A DNA stretch of 64,000 bases, taken from assembly GCA_028287035.1 (NCBI GenBank), contig JAQBQL010000243.1, positions 1 to 64,000 of the forward strand, in the 5' to 3' direction. Origin of the DNA: Labilithrix sp. (GTDB lineage: Bacteria > Myxococcota > Polyangia > Polyangiales > Polyangiaceae). Under the pieces are notes generated by a model that did not search any database, was not told the DNA's origin, and saw only the letters and a list, made by a program, of their open reading frames with translations. The translations under genes were made by a program, and so were the position numbers. This document shows, in pieces, positions 45,626-55,400 of the stretch (position 1 is its first letter; every line of letters begins with the position of its first letter).

Positions 45626-46024
45626 CTACTTCTTCTCGAGCTCGATCGACGCCGAGTTGATGCAGTAGCGGAGGCCGCCCGCCTCGCGCGGGCCGTCCGG
45701 GAACACGTGGCCGAGGTGCGCGCCGCAGTCGGCGCACGTCACCTCGGTGCGCTCCATGCCGTGCGAGCGATCGGTGTGCGAGGCGACCTTCTCGACGACC
45801 GCCGGCTTCGTGAAGCTCGGCCATCCGCTCCCGGACTCGAACTTGTCGTCCGACTTGAAGAGCTCGGCCTGGCAGCCGGCGCAGCGGTAGACGCCGTCGT
45901 CGTGGCAGTCCCAGTACTTGCCGGTGAAGGCGCGCTCGGTGCCCTTGTTCCGCATGATCTCGTACTGCTGCGGGTCGAGCTGGGCCTTCCACTCGGCTTC
46001 GGTCTTGTTCACCTTCGTCGTCAT
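45626..46024 (-). CDS. msrB: peptide-methionine (R)-S-oxide reductase
   Basis: MsrB repairs oxidised methionine in proteins. The 132-residue protein has both zinc CxxC pairs (C48/C51, C97/C100) and the catalytic Cys121 in RYCINSAS. There is no signal peptide, so it is cytoplasmic. The start at 46024 is preferred because a GAGAGGGAGAG ribosome site precedes it. The frame opens ten codons earlier. Confidence 0.95.
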   Translation of the reverse strand: MTTKVNKTEAEWKAQLDPQQYEIMRNKGTERAFTGKYWDCHDDGVYRCAGCQAELFKSDDKFESGSGWPSFTKPAVVEKVASHTDRSHGMERTEVTCADCGAHLGHVFPDGPREAGGLRYCINSASIELEKK

Positions 46025-46098
46025 CGTGCTCTCCCTCTCGTGGCGGATACGCACCGAGTCTAGTCGGGGTTCCGCTCACCGGTAGTGGAAGCGAGCGA

Positions 46099-47136
46099 TC
46101 ACCCGCCCGATCCGCCGCTCGCCGCACGCGAGCCGCCGGTGCCGTAGTAGCCGTAGCCATAGCCGCCGCGGTAGCCGGGCGACAGGGAGGGCGGGCCCCA
46201 CGCCCACCCGAAGCCGGCCCGCGCGCGGGCATAGAAGATCGGGTCGTCGACGAGCGTGTAGCGCGAGCGCACCTGGTAGCGCTCGGGGCCGAGCCGGGCC
46301 GCCCAGGCGACCTGCCACGCGCCGTCCCGGGGCGCCGGCACGTCGCGCAGGAACGCGAGATCGACGAGGTGGATGGAGAGCCCGCCGTCCTGCCAGGCGC
46401 GGAAGGACGCGTTCAGGTCGTCCTCCTCGACCTCGGCGTCGTCGAGATCCTCGACGACGTACACGACGCGCTGGATGCCCTGCGCCTTCAGGGTCTCGAT
46501 GTCCGGGAGGTCGCCCGGCGAGAGCATGTAGCGGTTGTCGTAGACGTCGTCCGCCGGTTTGTCGAAGCGGAACGCGAGGCGCCACGAGTCGAGGACGAGC
46601 ACCGGGTGAGCGGCAGTCGTGCCCTCGGGAAGTGACCGCGGCGGGAAGGCGATGAGCCCGGCGAGCGTCTCGTCGGCGGGGACGACCGCCTCCTCGGCCG
46701 GCCAGTTGTTGAACGTCACCACGGGCGCGACGGGCTCGCGCGCTTCGCGGGACAGACGCGACGCGAACGCGCACGACGCCGCGCCGCGCAGATCGACGAC
46801 CCACAGCGTGTGCTCGGGGAGCCCGCCGCGCGCGACGTTCGAGGCCGCCTGCTCGGCCTGCGCGACCACGTCGAGCGTGCGCACGTCCGGCAAGGTGGCG
46901 GCGTTGCCCAGCGGGTCCACCGACGAGGCGAGCATGCTCTTCGTGTAGCGCGACCAGGCGAGGTCCTTCGGCAGCTGCCACGCCCGCGCGAGATCCGCCG
47001 AGCGCGGGAGCGCCACCTCGCGACCGGCGGGGACGTCCTCGGCCCAGAAGGCGACGCTCACCGAGGGCGTCCAGGGCCGCAGGCTGCAGCCGGCCGCGAG
47101 GAGCGCCAGCGCGGAGATGCCGAGCACGCGCCTCAT
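46099..47136 (-). CDS. hypothetical lipoprotein, last gene of a four-gene envelope operon
   Basis: The 345-residue lipoprotein (leader ending LAAGC, Cys17) has an alpha/beta domain with several strand-like segments (HTLWVVDLRG, VVTFNNWP, HPVLVLDSW, RVVYVVEDLDD). Its C-terminus is a Gly/Tyr-rich low-complexity tail. I recognise no family. The start overlaps the stop of the ATP-grasp-like gene by four bases, so it is very probably made together with it. Confidence 0.75.
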   Translation of the reverse strand: MRRVLGISALALLAAGCSLRPWTPSVSVAFWAEDVPAGREVALPRSADLARAWQLPKDLAWSRYTKSMLASSVDPLGNAATLPDVRTLDVVAQAEQAASNVARGGLPEHTLWVVDLRGAASCAFASRLSREAREPVAPVVTFNNWPAEEAVVPADETLAGLIAFPPRSLPEGTTAAHPVLVLDSWRLAFRFDKPADDVYDNRYMLSPGDLPDIETLKAQGIQRVVYVVEDLDDAEVEEDDLNASFRAWQDGGLSIHLVDLAFLRDVPAPRDGAWQVAWAARLGPERYQVRSRYTLVDDPIFYARARAGFGWAWGPPSLSPGYRGGYGYGYYGTGGSRAASGGSGG

Positions 47137-48395
47137 GCGACCTGCCTCGCGTGCGGCTCGGCCGCGTCCACGAACACCGGGACGACGAGGCCGTCATGGC
47201 CGCAATGCGACGCCGACGAGAGGCGCGCGAAGTAGCCGGCGAACACGCCGTCCATCACGTAGACGCCGAGGGTCAGGCAGCGCGGGCCCCACGGCGTGCC
47301 CACGAACGCCGGCGGGACGTACCGCTGCGCGACCCAGACCTCGCCCTCGCTCTCCGCCTCGCCGATCGCCGCGACGGCGGCGCGATAGCTGCCCTCGGTC
47401 TCCAGCGCCCCGACCACCACGTGCTCGCCGACGCGCGAGAGATCGCGCTTCAGGACCCACTCCTCGCGCGCGCCCGGCTCGAGGAGCTCGCCTTTTGCGC
47501 AGGCCGCGAACGCGCGCGTCTCGGCGAACACCTGGGCGGCCCGCACCGGCTCGCGCGCGAACGCCCGTGCCATCGCCAGCTTCGACTGGGCGTGGATCAT
47601 GGCGAAGCTCGAGACGCTGGCGAGCTCGCCGCGCTCGGTGGCGACCGCGAGCGCCTCGATGTTCGATTGCCCGGCCATGTGCTCGAGCGGATAGAACCGA
47701 TAGAGGACCGCGACGCGATCGCCGCGATACGCGACGCCGCCGGGCGCGGCGCACGGACCGGTCACCGGCATGCGGCGGGCACGGCCGCCCCGCTCCTTCA
47801 CGAGACGCTCGACGAGCGCGCACACCTGGAGGTCCTCGGCCCACGAGGTCGCGCAGACGAGGCCGACGAGGCCGCGCGGCGAGCCGGGGCCGCCGGAGAG
47901 CGCGACGAGGCGATCGGCGAGGCGGAGAGCAACGTCGGTCGGATCGGTGCCGTGGGCGAACCCGCCGAGGCGCGCGAGCCGCGGCAGGGCGAGCGTCTCG
48001 TTGTGGCCGCCCGGGCAGTCGGCATTCACCTCACAGCCGACGAGGCGCCCGTCCTCGCGTAGCAGCAGGTCGACCCGGGCGAGCGAGGTCGTGTCGCCGC
48101 CATGCCGTGCTGCCGCGGCAAGCCGCTCCACGTCGGGATGAAGGCGGTAGCGCGCGCGCTCTGCCTCGTCGGCGGCCGCTGCATCCCCGGCGCGCAGCAC
48201 GAGCGCCGCGGCCTCCAGGGCAACCGCCTGCGCCTCGGCATGGAGCGCCGGCGACAGGACGAGCGGGCTCGCCGACACGCGCGGCTTGCCGGCCACGAAC
48301 CGATCCCACACGAGATACCGCTGCGTGAGGAGCTGCTCGTGCTCGGGGCGATCGAGCGGGTCGAGCGGCAGCCCGACGACGCGCGCGCCGATCAC
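47133..48395 (-). CDS. ATP-grasp-like ligase (glutathionylspermidine-synthase type)
   Basis: The 420-residue cytoplasmic protein has a pre-ATP-grasp segment (RVDLLLREDGRLVGCEVNADCPGGHNET) like glutathionylspermidine-synthase C-terminal and circularly permuted ATP-grasp proteins. Later parts, WVLKRDLSRVGEHVVVG and WVAQRYVPP, fit the ATP-binding lysine and strand. These enzymes form amide bonds from a carboxylate and an amine using ATP. The real substrates are unknown. Both ends overlap neighbours by four bases (GTG start 48395). The family call is by eye. Confidence 0.65.
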   Translation of the reverse strand: MIGARVVGLPLDPLDRPEHEQLLTQRYLVWDRFVAGKPRVSASPLVLSPALHAEAQAVALEAAALVLRAGDAAAADEAERARYRLHPDVERLAAAARHGGDTTSLARVDLLLREDGRLVGCEVNADCPGGHNETLALPRLARLGGFAHGTDPTDVALRLADRLVALSGGPGSPRGLVGLVCATSWAEDLQVCALVERLVKERGGRARRMPVTGPCAAPGGVAYRGDRVAVLYRFYPLEHMAGQSNIEALAVATERGELASVSSFAMIHAQSKLAMARAFAREPVRAAQVFAETRAFAACAKGELLEPGAREEWVLKRDLSRVGEHVVVGALETEGSYRAAVAAIGEAESEGEVWVAQRYVPPAFVGTPWGPRCLTLGVYVMDGVFAGYFARLSSASHCGHDGLVVPVFVDAAEPHARQVA

Positions 48396-49465
48396 GGGAG
48401 CCTCGCGGCGAGATCTTCGAACAGCGTCGGCGCCTCGGCCCCGAGGCCGTAGTAGACGACGCCGACGTTCGCCGGGAGGACGTCGTGACGCCACGCGCCG
48501 AGCGCGGTCGCGGTCGACTCCGCGTCGTCGAACCACAGCTCGTGCGCCTCTCCGGCCTCGTCCGCGTAGCGGAAGAACGGCGCGGTGGTCGGCCCGCGCT
48601 CGATGGCGGCGTGCGTGACCGCGGCGAGGCCGATGGCCTCGAGATACGTGGTCGGACGCACGCCGCGCGGCCCGAAATCCGTGCCGTAGAGCGGCAGCGC
48701 GACGTCGACGTTCGGCGTGCTCACGAGCGCGAGCCGCGCCGCGTCGACCGCCCATCCCGGATCGAGGGTGGGTCCCGGCGTGCGCTCGGAGTAATCGAGG
48801 GTCATGACGCGCAGCCGGTCGACGGTGCCCGCGAGGACGTGGCGATCGAACGCGTCGCCGCCCGGCAGATCGCTCGGGTAGGTGACGGACGGCGGCACGA
48901 GCACGTCGAGACGATGGGCCGGCCGGACGGCCGCCGAGACCTCCGTGACGAGCGCCGACACCGAGTCGCGCGCGGCGTTCGTCAGCTGCTGGAGATCGAG
49001 ATCGATGCCGTCGGCCGGCGCCGCCGCGGTCGCGAGCGTCTCCTCGAACCGCGCGCGCCACGCGGGGTCGGCGAGGAACGCCTCGGTCTGCGCCCCGTCG
49101 TAGCGCTGCCCCGTCTCGTCGGTGAACGCGACGCCGAGCGTCGCCCGGTACCCGAGCGTGCGCAGGTCCCCGAGGAGGCGAGCGAGCGCCCCCTGCGCGC
49201 TCGGATCTCGCGGCCCCACCGTTCCATCGACGCGGGGCACGAGGCAGAGCAGCACGACCTCCTGGAGGACGCGGCGCGCCGCCGGCGTCGCGAGCGTCGA
49301 GCGCTGCCAGCTGTCGAGCACGCAGCCGTCGACGATCACGGCGCCCGCGCGGGCGGGCAGCGGCGGGCTCGCCGCGAGACCGGTGGCCGACGTCGTGTCG
49401 CCGCTCGGGCCCGAGCAGGCCGACGCGAGGAGGAAGAGGACGCCCATCGTGAGTCGCTGCTTCAT
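48392..49465 (-). CDS. GH18-like lipoprotein with altered catalytic motif
   Basis: The 357-residue lipoprotein (Cys17) looks like a glycoside hydrolase family 18 / YaaH-type barrel: DGIDLDLQQL at 152-161, VMTLDYSERTPG, and a late VGVVYYGLGAEAP strand. In active GH18 enzymes the motif is DxxDxDxE, with Glu as acid catalyst. Here position 159 is Gln. The protein may therefore bind a glycan rather than cut it. It is coupled by four-base overlaps to genes on both sides. Confidence 0.7.
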   Translation of the reverse strand: MKQRLTMGVLFLLASACSGPSGDTTSATGLAASPPLPARAGAVIVDGCVLDSWQRSTLATPAARRVLQEVVLLCLVPRVDGTVGPRDPSAQGALARLLGDLRTLGYRATLGVAFTDETGQRYDGAQTEAFLADPAWRARFEETLATAAAPADGIDLDLQQLTNAARDSVSALVTEVSAAVRPAHRLDVLVPPSVTYPSDLPGGDAFDRHVLAGTVDRLRVMTLDYSERTPGPTLDPGWAVDAARLALVSTPNVDVALPLYGTDFGPRGVRPTTYLEAIGLAAVTHAAIERGPTTAPFFRYADEAGEAHELWFDDAESTATALGAWRHDVLPANVGVVYYGLGAEAPTLFEDLAARLP

Positions 49466-50148
49466 CGTCCGATCTCCCAGCGAAGGCCGAAGGTGCCGCC
49501 GTTGATGGCGCCGAAGTCGTAGAGGCGTGGGGCCACCTGGAGGCACACGCGGTTCTCCGGATCGAGCCTGCGGCAGGCCTCGACCTCGGCGAGCACCGCG
49601 AACGACGCGCCGGTGAGCTCGAGGCGCGTCGAGGTCGCGCCATCGGCGACGGAGCCGCGACCGACCAGGAACGAGGCGCCGAGGCGCACGTCGGCCGCGA
49701 ACATCCAGCGGCGGCGCGTGAAGCGACGGCCGAGGCCGGGAAGGAGCAGATCTCCCTGCCACGTCGACCACGGCCGGTAGTAGGCAATCGATCCGTCGAC
49801 GGTGGTGCGAACCGTGTCGTACGTCCCGACCGCCGCGTAGAGCCCGACGCCGGCGAGCGGCACGAACCAGCGCCCGTTCACGGTGAACGACGTGTCGACG
49901 GCGCCGCCGAGACCCACGAGGCTGCCGCCGGTCGTGATCTCCTGGCGCGCGAGCGAGCGGGCCGGCGTCGCCACCTCGCCCATCGTGAGCGCCGGTACCT
50001 TGCGCAGGTACGCGCCGCCGACCTGCCAGGAGGCCTGGAAGTCGATCGACGTCCCCTCCGCCCGCGCCGGCGACGCGATCAGGAGCGCCGCGCCCGATGC
50101 GAGGACGGCCGAGGACCACGAGAGCGCGACGCGGCGCCGGACGACCAC
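49462..50148 (-). CDS. exported beta-barrel-like protein, first gene of the four-gene operon
   Basis: The 228-residue product starts with a signal peptide (VALSWSSAVLASGAALLIASPARA), read from a GTG at 50148. It continues as amphipathic strands rich in Gly and aromatic residues, consistent with an outer-membrane barrel of 8 to 10 strands. A longer frame to 50259 exists, but it would bury the signal peptide. TATGAC ends six bases before the GTG. The stop overlaps the next start as ATGA. Confidence 0.65.
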   Translation of the reverse strand: MVVRRRVALSWSSAVLASGAALLIASPARAEGTSIDFQASWQVGGAYLRKVPALTMGEVATPARSLARQEITTGGSLVGLGGAVDTSFTVNGRWFVPLAGVGLYAAVGTYDTVRTTVDGSIAYYRPWSTWQGDLLLPGLGRRFTRRRWMFAADVRLGASFLVGRGSVADGATSTRLELTGASFAVLAEVEACRRLDPENRVCLQVAPRLYDFGAINGGTFGLRWEIGR

Positions 50149-50277
50149 GAGGAAGTCATAGCGCGGCGCCGGCACGTCGACATGAAACGCCCATGAATTC
50201 GGCGTAAGGAATGGCGTGGTGAGCGTGACCGCGCGTGCACGGTGCGTTGCACAATCCACCGGGGCTATGCTCGCGCC

Positions 50278-51819
50278 GTGCTCGGGAACCCGTCATGGCG
50301 CGCCGCCCTCGTGATGGCCGCGGCCCTCGCGCTGTGCATCCTGGGCTGCGGACCGCGGGCCGCCGCCCCGACCGGGCTCGCCCGCATCCGGGCCGCCGGC
50401 GTCCTCCGCTGGGGCGCCGACGTCCAGGGCGGCGAGCCGTACGTCTACGACGACCCGAAGCAGCCCGGTCACCTCGTGGGCTTCGAGGTCGAGCTCGCGG
50501 CGGCGCTCGCACGCGAGCTCGGGGTCCGCGCCGAGCTCGTGCAGAACGACTGGGCCAACCTCGTTCCGTCGCTCGAGCGCGGGACGTTCGACGTCGTCCT
50601 GAACGGCCTCGAGGTCACGGAGGCGCGCGCCGGCCGCGTCCTGTTCACGCGGCCCTACTACGTGCTGGCCGAGCGGCTCATGGTCCGGCGCGGCGACGCC
50701 ACCATCCGCGCCGACCTCGCCTCCCTGCGCGGCAAGCGGGTCGGCACGCTCGCCAACAGCCTCGCGTTCGATCTCCTGCGGGACGTCGCCCAGCCGGTCC
50801 TCTACGAGGGGGTCGAGGAGCCGTACCTCGACCTCGTCGCCGGGCGCACCGACGCAGTGCTCCTCGACGACATCATCGCCGAGCGTTACGGCATGCCGAA
50901 GCCGGAGCTCGCGGTGGTGGGCGACGTGCACGACGGGTTCTATGCGCTCGCGGTCCGCCCGGCCGACGCCGACGTGAAGGAGGCGCTCGACACGGCGCTC
51001 GCGGCGATCACGGCGCGCGGCGAGCTTCGCCGGATCCTGGAGCACGCCGGGATCTGGAGCGGCCGCGAGGAGCGGCTCGCAGGCTGGACGCCCGCCGACC
51101 AGGCCTCGATGCTGGGTCGGCCTCCCCCGCCCCCGGCGTTCGGGATGGCGTACGTCGCGCTCTTCCTGAAGGGCGCGGCAGTCACGCTCGTCCTCTCGGT
51201 CCTGGCGATGGCGCTCGCGGTGCCGCTCGGCGTCGCGCTCTCGCTCCTCCGGCTGTACGGAGGCGGAGTCACGCGCCGGCTCGCCGGTGCGTACGTCGAG
51301 GTGTACCGCGGGACGCCCGTGCTCCTGCAGCTCTATCTGCTCTACTACGGCCTCGCGCCGGTGCTGCGCCTCGGGGCGATCACCGCAGCCGTGATCGGCC
51401 TCGGCATGAACTACGCTGCCTACGAGGCCGAGGTCTACCGCGCCGGCATCCAGGCCGTGCCGCCCACGCAGCTCGAGGCCGCGCTCGCCCTCGGGATGCC
51501 GCTCCGGCTCGCGCTCCGCCGCGTGATCCTCCCGCAGGCATTCCGCCACGCGATCCCCAACGTGACGAACGACTTCATCGCCCTGCTGAAGGACAGCTCG
51601 CTCGTCAGCGTCATCACCGTGGTGGAGCTGACCAAGCAGATGACCATCACCGCGGTCGACGTGCGCTCGTGGACGCTTCCCGGCCTGACCTGCGCCGCCC
51701 TCTATTTCGCGATGAGCTACCCGCTCGCGCGCCTGGCGCGACGGCTCGAGCGCCGCCCGGCCCGCTCCGGCGACGAGGCGGCGGCCGCGTCGGCGCCGGC
51801 ACACGGGAGGATCGCGTGA
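50278..51819 (+). CDS. amino-acid ABC transporter: binding protein fused to permease
   Basis: The 513-residue protein joins two usual subunits. Residues 1-24 are a lipoprotein-like or membrane leader (ALALCILGC). Residues about 30-265 are a family 3 substrate-binding domain (LRWGADVQGGEPYVY, FEVELAAALARELG). Residues about 285-500 are a polar amino-acid permease with the EAA-type loop AALALGMPLRLALRRVILPQA. A GTG at 50278 lies six bases after TATGCT. The ATPase gene overlaps its end by four bases. The substrate is probably a polar amino acid such as glutamine, but this is not proven. Confidence 0.92.
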   Translation: MLGNPSWRAALVMAAALALCILGCGPRAAAPTGLARIRAAGVLRWGADVQGGEPYVYDDPKQPGHLVGFEVELAAALARELGVRAELVQNDWANLVPSLERGTFDVVLNGLEVTEARAGRVLFTRPYYVLAERLMVRRGDATIRADLASLRGKRVGTLANSLAFDLLRDVAQPVLYEGVEEPYLDLVAGRTDAVLLDDIIAERYGMPKPELAVVGDVHDGFYALAVRPADADVKEALDTALAAITARGELRRILEHAGIWSGREERLAGWTPADQASMLGRPPPPPAFGMAYVALFLKGAAVTLVLSVLAMALAVPLGVALSLLRLYGGGVTRRLAGAYVEVYRGTPVLLQLYLLYYGLAPVLRLGAITAAVIGLGMNYAAYEAEVYRAGIQAVPPTQLEAALALGMPLRLALRRVILPQAFRHAIPNVTNDFIALLKDSSLVSVITVVELTKQMTITAVDVRSWTLPGLTCAALYFAMSYPLARLARRLERRPARSGDEAAAASAPAHGRIA

Positions 51820-52463
51820 TCCGCATCGAGGGCCTCACGAAGCGCTTCGGAACGCGCGTCGTGCTCGACGACGTTTCGGTGGAGCTGGCGCGCGGCGCCG
51901 TCACCGCCATCACCGGCCCGTCGGGCTGCGGGAAGAGCACGCTGCTCCGTTGCATCAACGGCCTCGAGACCTTCGACGCGGGCCGCATCCTCGTCGGGGA
52001 TCTCGAGGTGACCCGCGACCCGGCTCGCCTCCAGCAGGTGCGCCGCGAGGTCGGCATGGTCTTCCAGCAGTACAGCCTGTTCGCCCACCTGACCGCCCTC
52101 GCCAACGTGATGGAGGCCCCGGTGCAGGTCCGGCGGCTCCCGAAGGCGGAGGCGAAGGAGCGCGCCCTCCGCCTCCTCGAGCAGGTCGGCCTCGCGCATC
52201 GCTCCGGCGCGTACCCGCGCGAGCTCTCGGGCGGCGAGCAGCAGCGGGTCGCGATCGCGCGCGCCCTCGCCATGGATCCGCGGGCGCTCCTCCTCGACGA
52301 GCCGACGGCAGCGCTCGATCCCGACCGGAAGGCGGAGGTCATGGACGTCCTCCGCACGCTCGCCGAGGACGGCGTCACGATGGTGATCGTGACCCACGAG
52401 CCGGCCGTGGTGAGCGGCATCGCGACCCGCGTCTTCGAGCTCGCGGCCGCGAAGCACTCGTAA
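51816..52463 (+). CDS. amino-acid ABC transporter ATP-binding protein (GlnQ-like)
   Basis: The 215-residue ATPase drives the fused transporter upstream. It has Walker A GPSGCGKST, the Q-loop VGMVFQQYSLF, signature LSGGEQQRVAIARALA, Walker B LLLDEPTAALD and the switch His in VTHEP. Its GTG start overlaps the permease stop (GTGA). It is shorter than typical GlnQ by about 25 residues at the C-terminus. Confidence 0.94.
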   Translation: MIRIEGLTKRFGTRVVLDDVSVELARGAVTAITGPSGCGKSTLLRCINGLETFDAGRILVGDLEVTRDPARLQQVRREVGMVFQQYSLFAHLTALANVMEAPVQVRRLPKAEAKERALRLLEQVGLAHRSGAYPRELSGGEQQRVAIARALAMDPRALLLDEPTAALDPDRKAEVMDVLRTLAEDGVTMVIVTHEPAVVSGIATRVFELAAAKHS

Positions 52464-52494
52464 CGCGCGTCCGTGAGCTATCCTGCCGGGTGGT

Positions 52495-55400
52495 TTGATC
52501 GAACCGGGGAACATCGTCGCCGATCGCTTCCAGATCGAGCGCCGCGTGAGCGCGGGCGGGATGTCCGCCGTCTTCCGCGCGCTCGACCTGCGAATGGGCG
52601 GGATCGTGGCGGTGAAGGTCCTCTACGGACGTGACGCCGGTGAGCACAAGGAGCGCCTCTATCGCGAGGCGCGCATCCTCGAGAAGCTGAGCCACCCCGG
52701 CATCGTCCGGCACGTCGGCCACGGCGACACCGCCGACGGCATGCCGTACCTCGCCATGGAGTGGATCCACGGCGAGACCCTCGGCAAGCGCCTCGCCCGC
52801 ACCGGCCTCACGATGGGCGAGTCGGTGCGCATGGTGACGCGCATGGCCGAGACGCTCGCCGTCGCCCACGCGAAGGGGATCATCCATCGCGACATCAAGC
52901 CGGGCAACGTGCTGCTGCGTGACACCGACCACGACCGGCCGACGCTCATCGACTTCGGCATCGCGCGCATGGGCCTCGCCGCGAGCGCCATCACCAACAC
53001 CGGCGTCATGCTCGGCACCCTCGGGTACATGGCGCCCGAGCAGGCGCGCGGGACGAAGTCACTCGATGCGCGCGCCGACGTGTTCGCGCTGGGGGCGGTG
53101 CTCTTCAAGTGCATCACCGGCATCCCGGCCTTCGCGGGCGACGACGAGATCGCGATCCTGGCGAAGATGCTCTTCGAGGCGCCGCCCCGCCTCCGTGACA
53201 TCCGCAAGGACGCACCGGCCGCGCTCGACGACCTGCTCGGACGCATGCTGTCGCGCGATCCCCTGCAGCGCCCCAACGACGGAGGCGTGGTCGCCGCCGA
53301 GCTCGCGGCGCTCGGGCCGGTCGACCTCGTCGGCACCCTCGTCACGCGCGAGACGACGGTGCATGCGGACGTCATCACGCGCGGCGAGCAGCGGCTCGTC
53401 AGCGTCGTCGCGGTCGGCTCGCACTCGCACGGCGAGGACACGGAGGACGAGTCCACCATCGCCGATGGCACGTGGCAGGGCCTGAAATCCCTCTCCAGCA
53501 AGCTGCGCAGCGCCATCCAGCCCTTCGGCGCGCAGCTCGAGTCGCTGCCCAACGGGATGATCGTGGTCACCCTCCCCGGCCGGCACTCGGCGACCGATCA
53601 GGCGACCCGCGCCGCCCGCTGCGTGCTCGCCATGCGCACCGCCGCGCCCCAGGCGCCGATGGTGCTCGCGACCGGCCGCGCGGTGCTCGAGGAGCGCGTG
53701 CCGATCGGCGACGCGGTCGACCGCGCGGTCCGCATGCTGAAGGCGCAGGGCACGGGCGACGTCGCCAACCTCGCCGCCGGCAAGAAGCAGCCGATCCACA
53801 TCGACGAGGTGACAGCGGGTCTCCTCGACGCGCGCTTCATCGTCAAGGCCGAGGCCGGTGGGCTCGAGCTCGCGAGCGAGCAGGCGGCGGTCGATGCCGG
53901 GCGCATGCTCCTCGGCAAGCCCACTCCGTGCGTGGGACGCGAGCGCGAGCTCGTCATGCTCGAGGGCTACTTCGCCGAGTGCGTCGCCGACGACGTCGCG
54001 CGCGTCGTGCTCGTGACCGCGCCGGCCGGAGTCGGCAAGTCGCGTCTCCGCTACGAGCTGCTCCGGAGCCTACGCCATCGCAGCGACGCCCACGAGGTCT
54101 GGTCGTCGCGCGGTGATCCGATGCGCGCCGGGTCGCCGTTCGGCATGCTCGCCCAGATCATCCGCGCGGCGGTGGCGACGCAGGACGGCGAGCCGCCGCG
54201 CGTCCAGCGCGAGAAGATCCGGGCGCGGGTGAGCCGCAAGGTGCCCGCGGCGAGCCAGCTGCGCGTCACCCAGTTCCTCGCCGAGATCCTGGGCGTGTCG
54301 ATGCCCGAGGAGGACGACGTCCAGCTCCGCGCGGCCCGCCACGACGCCGTCCTCATGGGCGACCAGATGCGCCGCGCGTTCGAGGACTGGCTGCTCGCCG
54401 AGTGCGAGGAGCAGCCCGTCGTCATCGTGCTCGAGGATCTCCACTGGGGCGACCTCCCGAGCGTGAAGTTCATCGACTCGGCCCTTCGCGCGGTGCACGA
54501 CCGCCCGCTCATGGTGCTCGCCCTCGCGCGGCCCGAGGTGAAGGACCTCTTCCCGGACATCTTCGCCGAGCGCGGGGTCCAGGAGCTGCGCCTCAAGGAG
54601 CTCTCGCGCAAGGCGAGCGAGAAGCTCGTGCGCGGCGTCCTCGGCGAGAGCACCGGCGAGGACGTCGTCTCCCAGATCGTGCAGACCGCCGCCGGCAATG
54701 CGTTCTACCTCGAGGAGCTGATCCGCTCGGTCTCGATGTTCGGCGCGGGCGGCGGCCTCCCCGGCGGGCGCGCCAGCGGCGACTCGCGCCCGCGCAACAG
54801 CCTCGTCCCCATCGCGCTCCCCGACACCGTGCTCACGATGGTGCAGGCGCGGCTCGAGGCGCTCGAGGCCGAGGCGCGGCGCGTGCTCCGCGCGGCGAGC
54901 GTGTTCGGCCAGACGTTCTGGCGCGGCGGCGTCACGGCGCTGCTGGCGGGCGAGGACAGCGACGCTCACGTCGTCTCGTGGCTCGACGAGCTGTGCGTCC
55001 GCGAGATCGTCACGCGCCGCGACGACACGAAGTTCCGCGGCGAGCACGAGTACTTCTTCCGGCACGCGTTCGTTGCCGAGGCCGCGTACTCGATGCTCAC
55101 CGACAAGGACCGGACGGTCGGCCACAAGCTCGCCGCGCAGTGGCTCGAGAAGATGGGAGAGAGCGAGGCGGTGGTCCTCGCCGAGCACTTCGAGCGCGGG
55201 GGCGAGCCGCGCCGCGCCATCACCTTCTATCGCCGGGCCGCCGCGCAGGCGCTCGAGGGCAACGATCTCGAGGCGTGCCTGCAGCGCGCCGAAGCGGGCG
55301 TCTCCTGCGGGGCCGAGGGCGAGGTGCTCGGACGCCTCTCGCTCCGCATGGCCGAGGCGCATCGCTGGCGCGGCGAGAACGCCCGCGCGGCGGAGAATGC

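Noticed and set aside
50235..50252. GTGCA...TGCAC inverted repeat before the ABC fusion
   Set aside because: Five-base arms are expected by chance and the TTGCAC inside it is badly spaced from the TATGCT box.
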